Of a DNA stretch of 64,000 nt, positions 28,049 to 37,706 are shown in pieces. A program made the position numbers and the translations under genes. Origin of the DNA: Desulfovibrio sp. JC022 (GTDB lineage Bacteria; Desulfobacterota; Desulfovibrionia; Desulfovibrionales; Desulfovibrionaceae); NCBI RefSeq assembly GCF_010470665.1, contig NZ_VOPZ01000007.1, forward strand, positions 295,106 through 359,105, written 5' to 3'. The notes under the pieces were generated by a model, which did not search any database, was not told where the DNA came from, and was given only the letters and a program-made list of their open reading frames with translations. How positions within the stretch are numbered: position 1 is the first letter of the stretch; each line of letters opens with the position of its first letter.

Positions 28049-31039
28049 TTATTCCGCCACGCACTCACGCAGCAGGCAATAATCTTCACTGCCCTTAGCC
28101 GGGAGAATAACTCCCTGTGAACTTCTGCCGTCAACTTTGAGTATTACCGGGGCCGGCAATCTTAGGTGACTTATAAATTCTCCCTTCTCAATCGTGGGCT
28201 GATTTTCAAACCATTCCCAGTTCATAAAATCACCCGGTTTTTCAAGGACCATCAGGTAATTGATCCCCAAGGTCGTAATATTGTGGAAGAAATGCGACCC
28301 CTGCGAAGGTTCAACCTTGAGCGATTCACTGGAAGTTTCAATAATTGCTGAGACATTTGAAATATCAGGCCACTCCACCGGGATTCCCAGCCAATGATCC
28401 GCCGAGCCCCAGCGTCCGGGCCCGGCCAGCAGATATCTACGATTCTGCTTGATCAATCTCCTGTTTATAGCCGAAATTTCCATAGCTATCTGGCGGGTCT
28501 TGGACACATCGAAACAATCAGGGCGAACAATAAGAAGATCTACTATATCTTCTTTCTCTGCATTGCCGAGGGCATGGCTGGAAACACAGACCGCATTTTT
28601 CAATTCCTGTTCGGAAATATCAATCCGGTTGAGGTCTGCCCGTGCACTCATGGGCCTAAGCTGTAAGAGGTTGAATTCAGGCTTACGCCCGTCATCAAAA
28701 AGATTGATACAGAATTCCATTTCCACCGGACCGCCCATACCGTGCTCTGCAAGCTTCAAAACATCGGTCAGAACTCCCGGAAGCGGAAGAAGCTTATGCT
28801 TGAGGACGGGGGCAAAAAGGACCACCTTGGGACCGGGAATGGCTGCGGTATCCCTGATCCTGCCCTCCTCAGCAAGATAAGTGGAAGCGAGCCTGCGCAC
28901 CGGAACCGTATCCTCAAAATCAGCAATATCCAGCTTCTCAAGGTTGGCATCGCCATGGATGTCGTACACTTCACCATTGCCCATGCGCAGCCCGTAGAAT
29001 GAAGTCTGGGCGTTTTTCAGAGAATCCTGCAAAGTTGGGCACTGGGGCAGAATCTTAGGATAACGAGGTGAAAAACGGATGCACTGCTCTCCATCCACAA
29101 CTGATTTTCCGATGCCAAGGGCAATGGTCGCCACCCCGTGTTCCGGCTTCATCTTCCCGAAAGGATAATAGTTGTAGGACTGTCCTACCCCGGAAATGGC
29201 AGGAAAAAAATAGTCTCCGTACTCCTGCCCGGCCACCTCTTGAATAATGACCGCCATTTTTTCCTCATCCGTGCGCTGATTGACACGCTGGGAAAAAGAT
29301 TTCGGAGCTTTGTAGTATGTAGAGGCCCAGACCAGCTTGATGCCGTTTACCAGCTGTTGCAGACGCTGTTCAATATCCGGGTGGTCATTGGGAATCATAT
29401 AGGTCTGATACAATCCGGCGTAGGCCTGATACTGGGCATCTTCCAGCAGGCTGGATGAGCGGATGGAAAGCGGATATTTAACTTCCTGCAAATAAGCCCA
29501 GAGCTGGGCCTCGATCCAGCCGGGAAAAAAAGCTTCGCTGAAAATTTCGGCAACCTTTTCATCTTCAAGATCGGTCGTGGCAAGATAGGAAAGATCATTC
29601 ATCTCCATGAAATCATCAAACCCGGAAGTACCGATGGTCAGGGTACGCGGGGCAGTAATAACCACATCTTTATACTTTTCGTGCAGCCATGAATTACGGG
29701 CCAGCATGGAACAGATAAAAGCCATGCCGCGAGCCTTGCCGCCCAGCGATCCGGCACCGATCTTTAAAAAGTCCGTATCCGGGTCAAAATCTTTGGGATT
29801 AAATGAAACAATAACCCCCTGCTGACGCTGCATGCGTCTTTCACGGATAAGTGAAAGCATATGTTTGCGGTGGGAGTCCGCATCAGGAAAATCCTTTTCT
29901 CTGAGCGGACGGAGCTTGTTGGCAAGAGTAATTTCAGTACGGGCATAAAACCAGCGGGAAATATCATTACTTATGCAATGCTGCATGAAAATGTCATCTG
30001 GAATAGTACGCAGACATTTTTCCAATGAATAAAGGCTGGAAGCCCGCGCCACCTCATTCCCTTCCAGATCACGAAAAATAAAATCACCGAAGCCGAGATG
30101 GTCCATTACAAACTTTCGAACTTCGGACATTAGATCCGGGGAATTCTTATCCACAAAACTGGCCGGAACAGCCTTTGCCCGTTCTTTGTTTTCCGGTTCA
30201 TTACTGGTCAAAAGCAGGGGAATATCATCACGGGACCCCTTGATGGTTTTGAGCAGCTCAATGCCTGAATTTCCATCCAGAATGCCCATGCGCGGAAAGC
30301 GCACATCAGAAATTACACCAAGGATATACGGTTCGTATTTTTCAAAAAGAACCATAGCCTCTTCATAGGTACGGGCAGTCAGTATCTTAGGGCGCGCCCT
30401 CATAGTCAGCAAGCGGTGCTCGGAGTTCAGTCCCTCCTCAAGCACGGACTGTGTCTGACGCACCAACTCCTTATAAAGGATAGGCAGGAACGAAGCCAGA
30501 TAACGGGGCGAATCTTCCACAACAATGATAACCCTGATCCCGACCTCGGAAGTGTCATGCTCCACATTGAGCAGGTCTTCGAGGTTTTTGACCATGGCTA
30601 CCAGCAGTTCGGCATCACCGGACCAGACAAACTGACGGTCCGTACCTTCGCAAAGCACCTCATCGGGAACGGCAAGTTGTTTATGGGCCAGCATCGCCAC
30701 CGGGATACCCGGAATTTTATCCTTGATACGGCGCCCCATATCGCAGCAGTCCATATTGGTCAGGTGGGGCATCAGGATAACAAGATCGAAAAAACGCACA
30801 TCCAGAAGTTCAAGGGCCTCATCAATATTGGAAACCCAAGTCAGACGCGGAGGACGACTCAAATTAAGGCCACGGTATTCACTGACGATACGTTCGGAAA
30901 TACGGCTGTCTTCTTCCATAACCCAAGCATCATAGGGACTGGAAATAAGAAGTATATCCCGGACCTTAACCTGCATCAAATCATGGTAAAGGCTGAATTT
31001 GCGGCTCTGCCCGCCCAAAAATCTCATTTTGTCTGTCAT
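28049..31039 (-). CDS. REC-REC-PEP/pyruvate dikinase ATP-grasp fusion protein
   Basis: 996 residues from ATG 31039 (GAAGG 6 bases before). The frame extends to 31087, but those codons lie in a dispersed repeat. Domain order: a degenerate receiver (about 25-160, FDLVILMPHL lacks the phospho-Asp), a complete receiver (about 165-315: VVEDS with Glu175/Asp176, phospho-Asp245 in GVISDVRFPR, Thr278, Lys298 in SFVDKNSP), a linker helix region, then the PPDK N-terminal nucleotide-binding domain from about 425 (GAGSLGGKARGMAFI, PLSIRSSSLLED, QLRPM). No swivelling phospho-His domain and no PEP-binding barrel are seen, so it is not a PEP synthase. A conserved C-terminal domain (LLAGPGRWGSADHW) follows. 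Known only as an uncharacterised family; a phosphorylation-gated nucleotidyl or phosphotransfer role is inference. Confidence 0.85.
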   Translation of the reverse strand: MTDKMRFLGGQSRKFSLYHDLMQVKVRDILLISSPYDAWVMEEDSRISERIVSEYRGLNLSRPPRLTWVSNIDEALELLDVRFFDLVILMPHLTNMDCCDMGRRIKDKIPGIPVAMLAHKQLAVPDEVLCEGTDRQFVWSGDAELLVAMVKNLEDLLNVEHDTSEVGIRVIIVVEDSPRYLASFLPILYKELVRQTQSVLEEGLNSEHRLLTMRARPKILTARTYEEAMVLFEKYEPYILGVISDVRFPRMGILDGNSGIELLKTIKGSRDDIPLLLTSNEPENKERAKAVPASFVDKNSPDLMSEVRKFVMDHLGFGDFIFRDLEGNEVARASSLYSLEKCLRTIPDDIFMQHCISNDISRWFYARTEITLANKLRPLREKDFPDADSHRKHMLSLIRERRMQRQQGVIVSFNPKDFDPDTDFLKIGAGSLGGKARGMAFICSMLARNSWLHEKYKDVVITAPRTLTIGTSGFDDFMEMNDLSYLATTDLEDEKVAEIFSEAFFPGWIEAQLWAYLQEVKYPLSIRSSSLLEDAQYQAYAGLYQTYMIPNDHPDIEQRLQQLVNGIKLVWASTYYKAPKSFSQRVNQRTDEEKMAVIIQEVAGQEYGDYFFPAISGVGQSYNYYPFGKMKPEHGVATIALGIGKSVVDGEQCIRFSPRYPKILPQCPTLQDSLKNAQTSFYGLRMGNGEVYDIHGDANLEKLDIADFEDTVPVRRLASTYLAEEGRIRDTAAIPGPKVVLFAPVLKHKLLPLPGVLTDVLKLAEHGMGGPVEMEFCINLFDDGRKPEFNLLQLRPMSARADLNRIDISEQELKNAVCVSSHALGNAEKEDIVDLLIVRPDCFDVSKTRQIAMEISAINRRLIKQNRRYLLAGPGRWGSADHWLGIPVEWPDISNVSAIIETSSESLKVEPSQGSHFFHNITTLGINYLMVLEKPGDFMNWEWFENQPTIEKGEFISHLRLPAPVILKVDGRSSQGVILPAKGSEDYCLLRECVAE

Positions 31040-31046
31040 AAGAGAA

Positions 31047-31117
31047 GCCTTCGGCGACCCCGCCGGGGGCCTTAAACCCTTTTCCAAAAAGGTTTAAGAA
31101 TCCCAAAACGTTTTAAT
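31047..31117 (+). repeat. Dispersed palindromic repeat, copy 2
   Basis: GCCTTCGGCG (31047-31056), CCGCCGGGGGCC, palindrome TTAAACC...GGTTTAA (31072-31097), then GAATCCCAAAACGTTTTAAT. The GC-rich end is 8 bases from the start codon of the REC-REC-PPDK gene and seems to provide its ribosome site on the minus strand. Confidence 0.85.
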
Positions 31118-31195
31118 AGTTATATTTTGTCATAACATTAAAAATTATCATGAAAAACTAAATAGAATGGTAATACAAGATGGTACGCAAAGATT

Positions 31196-31294
31196 ATGCG
31201 CCACGGACGCACAAACCCGCTAAAAAGTTTTGAAGGGATGGGGTCTGGGGAAGGGAAACTTTTCCCAAAAGTTTCCCTTCCCCAGCCGTCGGAG
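31196..31294 (-). repeat. Dispersed palindromic repeat, copy 5 (inverted, different stem); terminator of gdhA
   Basis: On the minus strand it reads CTCCGACGGCTGGGGAAGG..., with a perfect 19-bp stem (31245-31263 with 31267-31285, loop of 3), then ACCCCATCCCTTCAAAAC and TTTTTAG. The flanks match the other copies (CTCCGGCGGC before, ATCCC-AAAACGTTTTAA after) while the stem sequence is new. It starts 6 bases after the gdhA stop. Confidence 0.8.
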
Positions 31295-31300
31295 ACATTT

Positions 31301-32704
<1,404 letters not shown>

Positions 32705-32848
32705 TCAATTCCTTTATTCCACCACTAACCGACTAAGTCCACACATCTTTTCAAAAAATCACTAGGAATTATCATCTTTTTTTTGCTAAATTTGTACTTT
32801 TTGATCCATCAATCAGACACATCGAAACCCAATCGTAACACAAACAGG

Positions 32849-32877
32849 TTGACAGTAAGTAAACACTTACTGTAAAC
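32849..32877 (+). promoter_or_regulatory. Promoter with overlapping palindromic operator, upstream of the SSS symporter
   Basis: TTGACA (32849-32854) with TGTAAA (32871-32876) at 16 bases. Between and over both boxes is a perfect inverted repeat ACAGTAAGT-AAAC-ACTTACTGT (32852-32873). Such a site would block polymerase when bound. The 9-4-9 symmetry suits a dimeric TetR- or GntR-like repressor (inference); no regulator gene is next to it. Confidence 0.6.
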
Positions 32878-32947
32878 AGAAAATCATGAACACCAACAAA
32901 GCTCTATTTTTCTTTTTTAACTTTTTTAGCTTTACCAGCCCTGTGGT

Positions 32948-33030
32948 CTGGAGGTGTTCACTCGCGTAAGCGAAAGTTGAATGAGTTTTCTTCCAGGCCG
33001 CAGGCGAACAGCCCGCGGCCTTTTTTATTT
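32948..33030 (+). promoter_or_regulatory. Attenuator-like 5' leader of the symporter operon
   Basis: Predicted transcript from about 32884. CTGGA (32948-32952) can pair with TCCAG (32992-32996), enclosing ACTC/GAGT and a GC-GTAA-GC hairpin with a GNRA tetraloop. Directly after, GGCCGC-A-GGC (32996-33005) pairs with GCC-C-GCGGCC (33011-33020) before T6. A terminator about 110 bases before the first gene implies conditional read-through or a small RNA. It matches no riboswitch I know. Confidence 0.5.
32996..33030 (+). terminator. Intrinsic terminator inside the symporter leader
   Basis: Stem GGCCGC/GCGGCC plus GGC/GCC, 5-base loop, then TTTTTTATTTT. It lies between the predicted promoter and the small accessory gene. 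Confidence 0.8.
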
Positions 33031-33139
33031 TCTGCCTCGGGTTCTACAACCAGCCTGTCCTTATCAAAAAACTTCATCATTTCAACTGAACACGGCATTT
33101 TTACAATTTTAATCAACTCAATATCATTGGAGGCTTCAA

Positions 33140-33301
33140 ATGATGTTAGGACTTGGATCCGTTGAGATTGCGGCAGTATTCTGGCTTTGCCTGCTCTCAT
33201 CGTTCGGTTGCGTGGTCTATGGAATCCTGAACTGGAACAACCGGGGCAAACCCGACGCCACCGCATTGAACGTGGAAGTAAAAGGGAAAGGGGATAAGTA
33301 A
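33140..33301 (+). CDS. Small accessory membrane peptide of an SSS symporter
   Basis: 53 residues: MMLGLGSVEIAAVF then one hydrophobic helix (about 8-29, FWLCLLSSFGCVVYGIL), then NWNNRGKPD and a polar, Lys-rich tail. GGAGG sits 6 bases before ATG 33140. Its TAA overlaps the symporter ATG (TAATG), so the two are translationally coupled. Small one-helix partners in front of sodium/solute symporters are known in this bacterial group; the role is unresolved. Confidence 0.8.
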   Translation: MMLGLGSVEIAAVFWLCLLSSFGCVVYGILNWNNRGKPDATALNVEVKGKGDK

Positions 33302-34899
33302 TGGTTACCAAGATCGTCATTACCTGCATCTACCTTGGCGTAATTTTCTACCTCGGCTTCAAGGGCTGGCAGTCCACAAAAAAATCCACCGACTACATGC
33401 TCGCCGGGCGACAGATGAACCCGTTCATCATGGCAATGTCTTACGGTGCGACCTTTGTATCCACTTCCGCCATCATCGGTTTCGGCGGAGCGGCGGGCCT
33501 GTTCGGATTCCCTCTGCTCTGGCTGACCCTTGCCACCATCGTGGTCGGCGTGCTTATCGCCATGGTCTTTTTCGGCAAGCGCACCCGTAGAATGGGGCTG
33601 GCCCTTGAGAGCCACACCTTCCCGGAACTGCTGGGCCGCCGTTACGATTCTAAATTCATTCAGGGTTTTGCAGGCGGGATTATTTTTCTCTTTATCCCTG
33701 TTTACGCTGCGGCGGTGCTGATCGGAATTTCACGTATGATGGAAATTTCATTCGGTATACCTTACGATACCGCGCTGATCTTAATCAGCTTCATTCTTGC
33801 GGGTTATGTAATTTCAGGCGGCATGAAAGCGGTTATGTACACTGATGCTTTTCAGGGGCTGATCATGGCAATTATGATGATCATCCTTATTGTCTCCACC
33901 TACTCCATGCTCGGAGGAGTAACTGAAGCGCATCAGGCCTTGACCGATATGGTTAACCTCATGCCTGCCAAACTCCAGAAAGGCGGCATGATCGGCTGGA
34001 CCCAAGGCGCGAAGTTCGGCACCCCGCTCTGGCTCGTAATCTACACCACAATTGTTTACGGCGTGGGTATCGGCGTTCTGGCCCAGCCGCAACTGGCTGT
34101 GCGTTTCATGACTGTCCCTTCTGACCGCGAGCTGAACCGCGCGGTACTCTACGGCGGAATATTCATCCCGCTCATGACCGGGGTAGCCTTTCTCACCGGA
34201 GCACTTTCAAATGCTGTATTCTACAAAGAAGTAGGTAAAATATCTATCGCTGTCGCAGGCGGAAACATGGATAAAATAATTCCCATGTACATCGAACAGA
34301 TGATGCCTTCATGGTTTTCAGCCCTGTTCCTGCTAGCAATGCTTGCAGCCGGGATGTCCACCCTTTCCTCCCAGTACCACGTGGGCGGAACCGCGCTGGG
34401 CCGTGACTTCTTTGAAAGATTCATCAATGTTCCGGCAGACAAATCCGTAAAAATCACCAAAATCGGAGTTGCTATCACCCTGCTCGCCGCAATCCTCTGG
34501 GCATGGGTTCTGCCTCCGTCCATCATTGCCCGCGCAACCGCTTTCTTCTTCGGCCTCTGCGCCGCATCTTTCCTGCCCATCTATCTGCTGGGACTTTACT
34601 GGAAAGGCATGACCAAGAAAGCCGCAAAGATCTCCATGGTAGGCGGGTTCAGCGCATCCATGTTCTGGCTGCTTTTCGTACACGTCAAAGAGGCTAAGGC
34701 TATCGGACTCTGCAAGGCCCTGACCGGAATGGATACCCTCGTATCCTCCGCCGCCAAAGGATCATGGATCTGGCTGCTGCAATGGGTTGACCCCAACGTG
34801 GTCGCGCTGCCCGTATCAATGGCACTGGCTATCGGGGTGGCGATGATTACGCCCAAGATGAACAAAGAACATTTGAAACTTTGCTGGGCGAATATGTAG
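33301..34899 (+). CDS. Sodium:solute symporter (SSS family)
   Basis: Inner-membrane sodium-coupled uptake protein, 532 residues, about thirteen helices. The N-terminal pattern STDYMLAGRQMNPF and MSYGATFVSTSAIIGF is typical of the SSS family, as is AGMSTLSSQYHVGG, which carries sodium-site Ser residues. Substrate is not evident: the family includes proline, pantothenate, acetate and other acids. Coupled to the 53-residue peptide upstream; a terminator follows. Confidence 0.93.
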   Translation: MVTKIVITCIYLGVIFYLGFKGWQSTKKSTDYMLAGRQMNPFIMAMSYGATFVSTSAIIGFGGAAGLFGFPLLWLTLATIVVGVLIAMVFFGKRTRRMGLALESHTFPELLGRRYDSKFIQGFAGGIIFLFIPVYAAAVLIGISRMMEISFGIPYDTALILISFILAGYVISGGMKAVMYTDAFQGLIMAIMMIILIVSTYSMLGGVTEAHQALTDMVNLMPAKLQKGGMIGWTQGAKFGTPLWLVIYTTIVYGVGIGVLAQPQLAVRFMTVPSDRELNRAVLYGGIFIPLMTGVAFLTGALSNAVFYKEVGKISIAVAGGNMDKIIPMYIEQMMPSWFSALFLLAMLAAGMSTLSSQYHVGGTALGRDFFERFINVPADKSVKITKIGVAITLLAAILWAWVLPPSIIARATAFFFGLCAASFLPIYLLGLYWKGMTKKAAKISMVGGFSASMFWLLFVHVKEAKAIGLCKALTGMDTLVSSAAKGSWIWLLQWVDPNVVALPVSMALAIGVAMITPKMNKEHLKLCWANM

Positions 34900-34921
34900 A
34901 ATTATTGGAACTTCTAAAGAT

Positions 34922-34957
34922 AAAGGGTGTAATCTATGTTGATTACACCCTTTTTTT
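34922..34957 (+). terminator. Terminator after the symporter
   Basis: AAAGGGTGTAATC (34922-34934) pairs with GATTACACCCTTT (34941-34953), followed by T run to 34957. Confidence 0.92.
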
Positions 34958-34972
34958 GTTTAAATGGACAGT

Positions 34973-35002
34973 TTGACTTGCCAACAACAAAACAGATATA
35001 GA
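34973..35002 (+). promoter_or_regulatory. Promoter of the acyltransferase gene
   Basis: TTGACT (34973-34978), 18-base spacer, TATAGA (34997-35002), in an AT-rich stretch. Predicted start about 35009. Confidence 0.5.
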
Positions 35003-35085
35003 ACACCTATAAACACCCACCATAGTAAATCTAATACTTACAACCTCTTAGAAACGAACACATAACGCAAAAAGTAGCTAATCAA

Positions 35086-35742
35086 ATGCCAAACAGTAGC
35101 GATGACAACATAAAGATCTGTGGAGATAGAAATCTTCTTGAATATGAAAGTGCAAGTATATCTCAAGCGAACATAGACATTATCGGGAATGACAACATTA
35201 TTAGAATCCACCCCAGTGCTCGACTCGGATCAGTGAAGATCTCTATCCGTGGTGATCATCATCGCCTTTTTATTGGTAGTGATGTTCAAATGAATGCTGG
35301 TGTTTTACGCCTTATCCATGGAGGAGGCCTAATAGCGATAGGTGCAAGAACCACAATCATCGAAGCGGAGTTGATTTCATTTGAAGTTGGCACCAAACTC
35401 GTTATCGGAGAGGATTGTCTCATAAGTGAAGGAGTACGGGCCTGGACAGGCGATGCCCACTCGATTGTTGACGCCGAGACAGGAAAGCGCATCAACTATG
35501 GTCGGGACATAACCGTAGCCAACCATGTTTGGATTGGCCTTGAAGCCTTGCTGCTGAAGGGAGCAACTGTGGGGCGTGATTCAATACTTGGTGTCCGAAC
35601 TGTTCTCAGTAAAGAAATTCCGCCGCAGTCCCTTGCTGCCGGTAACCCCGCAAAAGTAATTAAGAACAACGTAACATGGACTCCCGATGTGTTTTACGAA
35701 AAGGGGTGCAATCCCTTGGTAGACGGTGAGAATGTAAAATAG
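35086..35742 (+). CDS. Left-handed beta-helix (hexapeptide repeat) acyltransferase
   Basis: 218 residues. Imperfect hexapeptide repeats run through about 25-190 (for example LVIGEDCLISEGVRAW, VWIGLEALLLKGATVG, SILGVRTVLSKEIPP), ending in LAAGNPAKVIKNN. The GDAHSIVD stretch provides the usual catalytic His. The family acetylates sugars or other hydroxyl/amine acceptors. Base composition is AT-richer than the neighbours and no good ribosome site is visible, which may signal acquired DNA. Acceptor is unknown. Confidence 0.82.
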   Translation: MPNSSDDNIKICGDRNLLEYESASISQANIDIIGNDNIIRIHPSARLGSVKISIRGDHHRLFIGSDVQMNAGVLRLIHGGGLIAIGARTTIIEAELISFEVGTKLVIGEDCLISEGVRAWTGDAHSIVDAETGKRINYGRDITVANHVWIGLEALLLKGATVGRDSILGVRTVLSKEIPPQSLAAGNPAKVIKNNVTWTPDVFYEKGCNPLVDGENVK

Positions 35743-35843
35743 CATAGTTAAATGGAGGCAGGGCGCGTTCCGCTTGACCCAACTCAATTTAGCGGTCAAA
35801 CTGGCAAACTCATTTACATATAAGGATATAAGGAGACTTGTCC

Positions 35844-37601
35844 GTGAGCCTGCAAGACACCCCGACCCTGAAAAATGCGCTGGCACTGAGTGCCGATAAA
35901 TATGCTGATCGCCCCGCTGTCTGCTTTGTTGGCGAAGCCCCCATGACCTACCGCGAATTCAAAAAGCTGGTAGACGACATTTCTCTGTTACTTCACAGCC
36001 GCAGCATAACCAAGGGCGACAAAGTTGCCATCCTGAGCGAGAACATGCCCAACTGGAGTGCCGCCTATCTTGCCATCACCTGCATGGGTGCCATTGCCAT
36101 TCCTATACTCACCGAATTTCACGAAGGTGCAGTACATCACATTCTACGCCATTCCGAATCCAAGGCCATCTTCGTTTCCGAACGGTTGACGCCCAAGGTG
36201 GATGAGTACGAATCCGACAATCTCCATACCGTCATCACTCTCAATGACTTTTCACTTTCCACTGCTGACGGACTGCGTCAAACTTTCAAGGAAGGCATAA
36301 TTCAAGCGCGCAAATCTTTTGAGCAGGTCAAAGAGCAGGTCAAGGAACGAATCAGCAAGGAGCTTGAGAAATACACGGACATGGGCAAGGAATACGTTCG
36401 CCCATCAACGGAAATCGACGTTAATGACGTTGCCGCGATCCTATACACCTCCGGCACCACGGGAAGCTCCAAAGGCGTCATCCTCACGCACCGCAATATC
36501 GTGTTCAACGCCATGGCAAGTGCCAATATCATTGACGTGAACACCGAAGACCGTCTTGTTTCGGTCCTGCCGCTGGCACACACTTTCGAATGTACACTGG
36601 GTATGGTCCTGCCGCTTATCCACGGTGCATCTATCCATTACCTTCGCAAGCCGCCCACGCCTAAAACCCTGCTTCCGGCCATGGGCAAGGTCAAACCGAC
36701 CCTGCTGCTCATCGTGCCGCTGATTATTGAAAAGATCTTTAAGAACCGCGTCCAGCCCAAGCTCAAAGGCTCGGGCATCATGCGCAATGTCATGAAACTC
36801 GGTGCCGCTCGTAAAAAGCTCTATGCGGTCGCCGGTAAGAAACTCATGGAAGCCTTTGGCGGACAGCTTCGCTGCATGCCCATCGGCGGTGCGTTCCTGG
36901 CCCCTGAAGTCGAGGACTTTCTCATGCATTCCGGTCTACCCTATACTGTCGGCTACGGTATGACCGAGACCAGTCCGCTCTGTTCAGGTGAACCCCCAAG
37001 ATCCGCCCGCTTCCGTTCTGCCGGACGTCTTCTCCAGGGCATGGAAATTAAAATCGATAATCCAGATCCCGAAACCGGCGAAGGCGAGATTCTGGTTAAG
37101 GGCCCCAACGTCATGCAAGGGTACTATAAGGCACCTAAAGTCACGGAAGAAGTTCTCATGGAAAACGGCTTTCTGCGCACCGGCGATCTCGGTTACATTG
37201 ACGAGGATGGATACATTTTCCTGCGCGGTCGTCTGAAGAATGTAATTATCGGCCCCAGTGGTGAAAACATTTATCCCGAAGAAGTCGAATCCATTATCGG
37301 CGAATGTGATCAAGTATTGGAATCAATCGTCTATCGCGCTGAGGGCAAGCTCGTTGCCCGTGTTCATCTCGACTATGTCAAATTTGACGAAGAGCGCGGC
37401 ACCGGCAAAATGATTGAATCAAAAGCCCGTGATGCAGTACAGAAGCATCTCGATTCCATCAAGAAGACCGTCAACGGCAAAGTCTCCAGTTTCGCAAAGC
37501 TCTCCAAGGTAATCGAACAAGTCGAACCGTTTGAAAAAACCCCCACCAAAAAAATTAAGCGTTATCTTTATATAGATATGGAAGAAAACCAAAAACGATA
37601 A
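35844..37601 (+). CDS. AMP-forming long-chain fatty-acid-CoA ligase like enzyme
   Basis: 585 residues. Start is GTG 35844 with AAGGAG 8 bases before; the TTG at 35838 is too close to it. ANL-superfamily motifs: P-loop ILYTSGTTGSSKGVILTH (about 203-220), VGYGMTETSP, and FLRTGDLGYIDEDGYIFLRGR with the hinge; the C-terminal TPTKKIKRYLY supplies the adenylation lysine. It activates a carboxylic acid, probably a fatty acid, to an acyl-AMP and then CoA ester. A palindrome TTGACC...GGTCAA lies in the upstream gap. A Lys/Glu-rich helix about 150-180 is an insertion seen in bacterial relatives. Confidence 0.9.
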   Translation: MSLQDTPTLKNALALSADKYADRPAVCFVGEAPMTYREFKKLVDDISLLLHSRSITKGDKVAILSENMPNWSAAYLAITCMGAIAIPILTEFHEGAVHHILRHSESKAIFVSERLTPKVDEYESDNLHTVITLNDFSLSTADGLRQTFKEGIIQARKSFEQVKEQVKERISKELEKYTDMGKEYVRPSTEIDVNDVAAILYTSGTTGSSKGVILTHRNIVFNAMASANIIDVNTEDRLVSVLPLAHTFECTLGMVLPLIHGASIHYLRKPPTPKTLLPAMGKVKPTLLLIVPLIIEKIFKNRVQPKLKGSGIMRNVMKLGAARKKLYAVAGKKLMEAFGGQLRCMPIGGAFLAPEVEDFLMHSGLPYTVGYGMTETSPLCSGEPPRSARFRSAGRLLQGMEIKIDNPDPETGEGEILVKGPNVMQGYYKAPKVTEEVLMENGFLRTGDLGYIDEDGYIFLRGRLKNVIIGPSGENIYPEEVESIIGECDQVLESIVYRAEGKLVARVHLDYVKFDEERGTGKMIESKARDAVQKHLDSIKKTVNGKVSSFAKLSKVIEQVEPFEKTPTKKIKRYLYIDMEENQKR

Positions 37602-37651
37602 TTTTTTTAGGGAGTGGAATACACCCTTGTTTACGAGCCCGGACACTAAAG

Positions 37652-37682
37652 ACAGGCCGCAACGTTGAACGCTGCGGCCTGT
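37652..37682. terminator. Hairpin between convergent acyl-CoA ligase and HsdR-N genes
   Basis: ACAGGCCGCA (37652-37661) pairs with TGCGGCCTGT (37673-37682). The stem is strong and T-poor; it probably serves the plus-strand gene. Confidence 0.7.
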
Positions 37683-37706
37683 TCTCAATCAAAAATTTAC
37701 CCAACC

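Noticed and set aside
28049-31039. PEP synthase (ppsA)
   Set aside because: The phospho-His and PEP-binding domains are missing, so it cannot carry out that reaction as known.
31040-31087. Longer start of the receiver-dikinase gene
   Set aside because: The extra 16 codons are translated repeat sequence; the ATG at 31039 has a ribosome site.
32958-33329. Minus-strand frame across the symporter leader and peptide gene
   Set aside because: Its end reads protein-like (GLFACGLEENSFNFRLRE), but it covers a real gene and terminator on the plus strand and has no ribosome site at any internal ATG.
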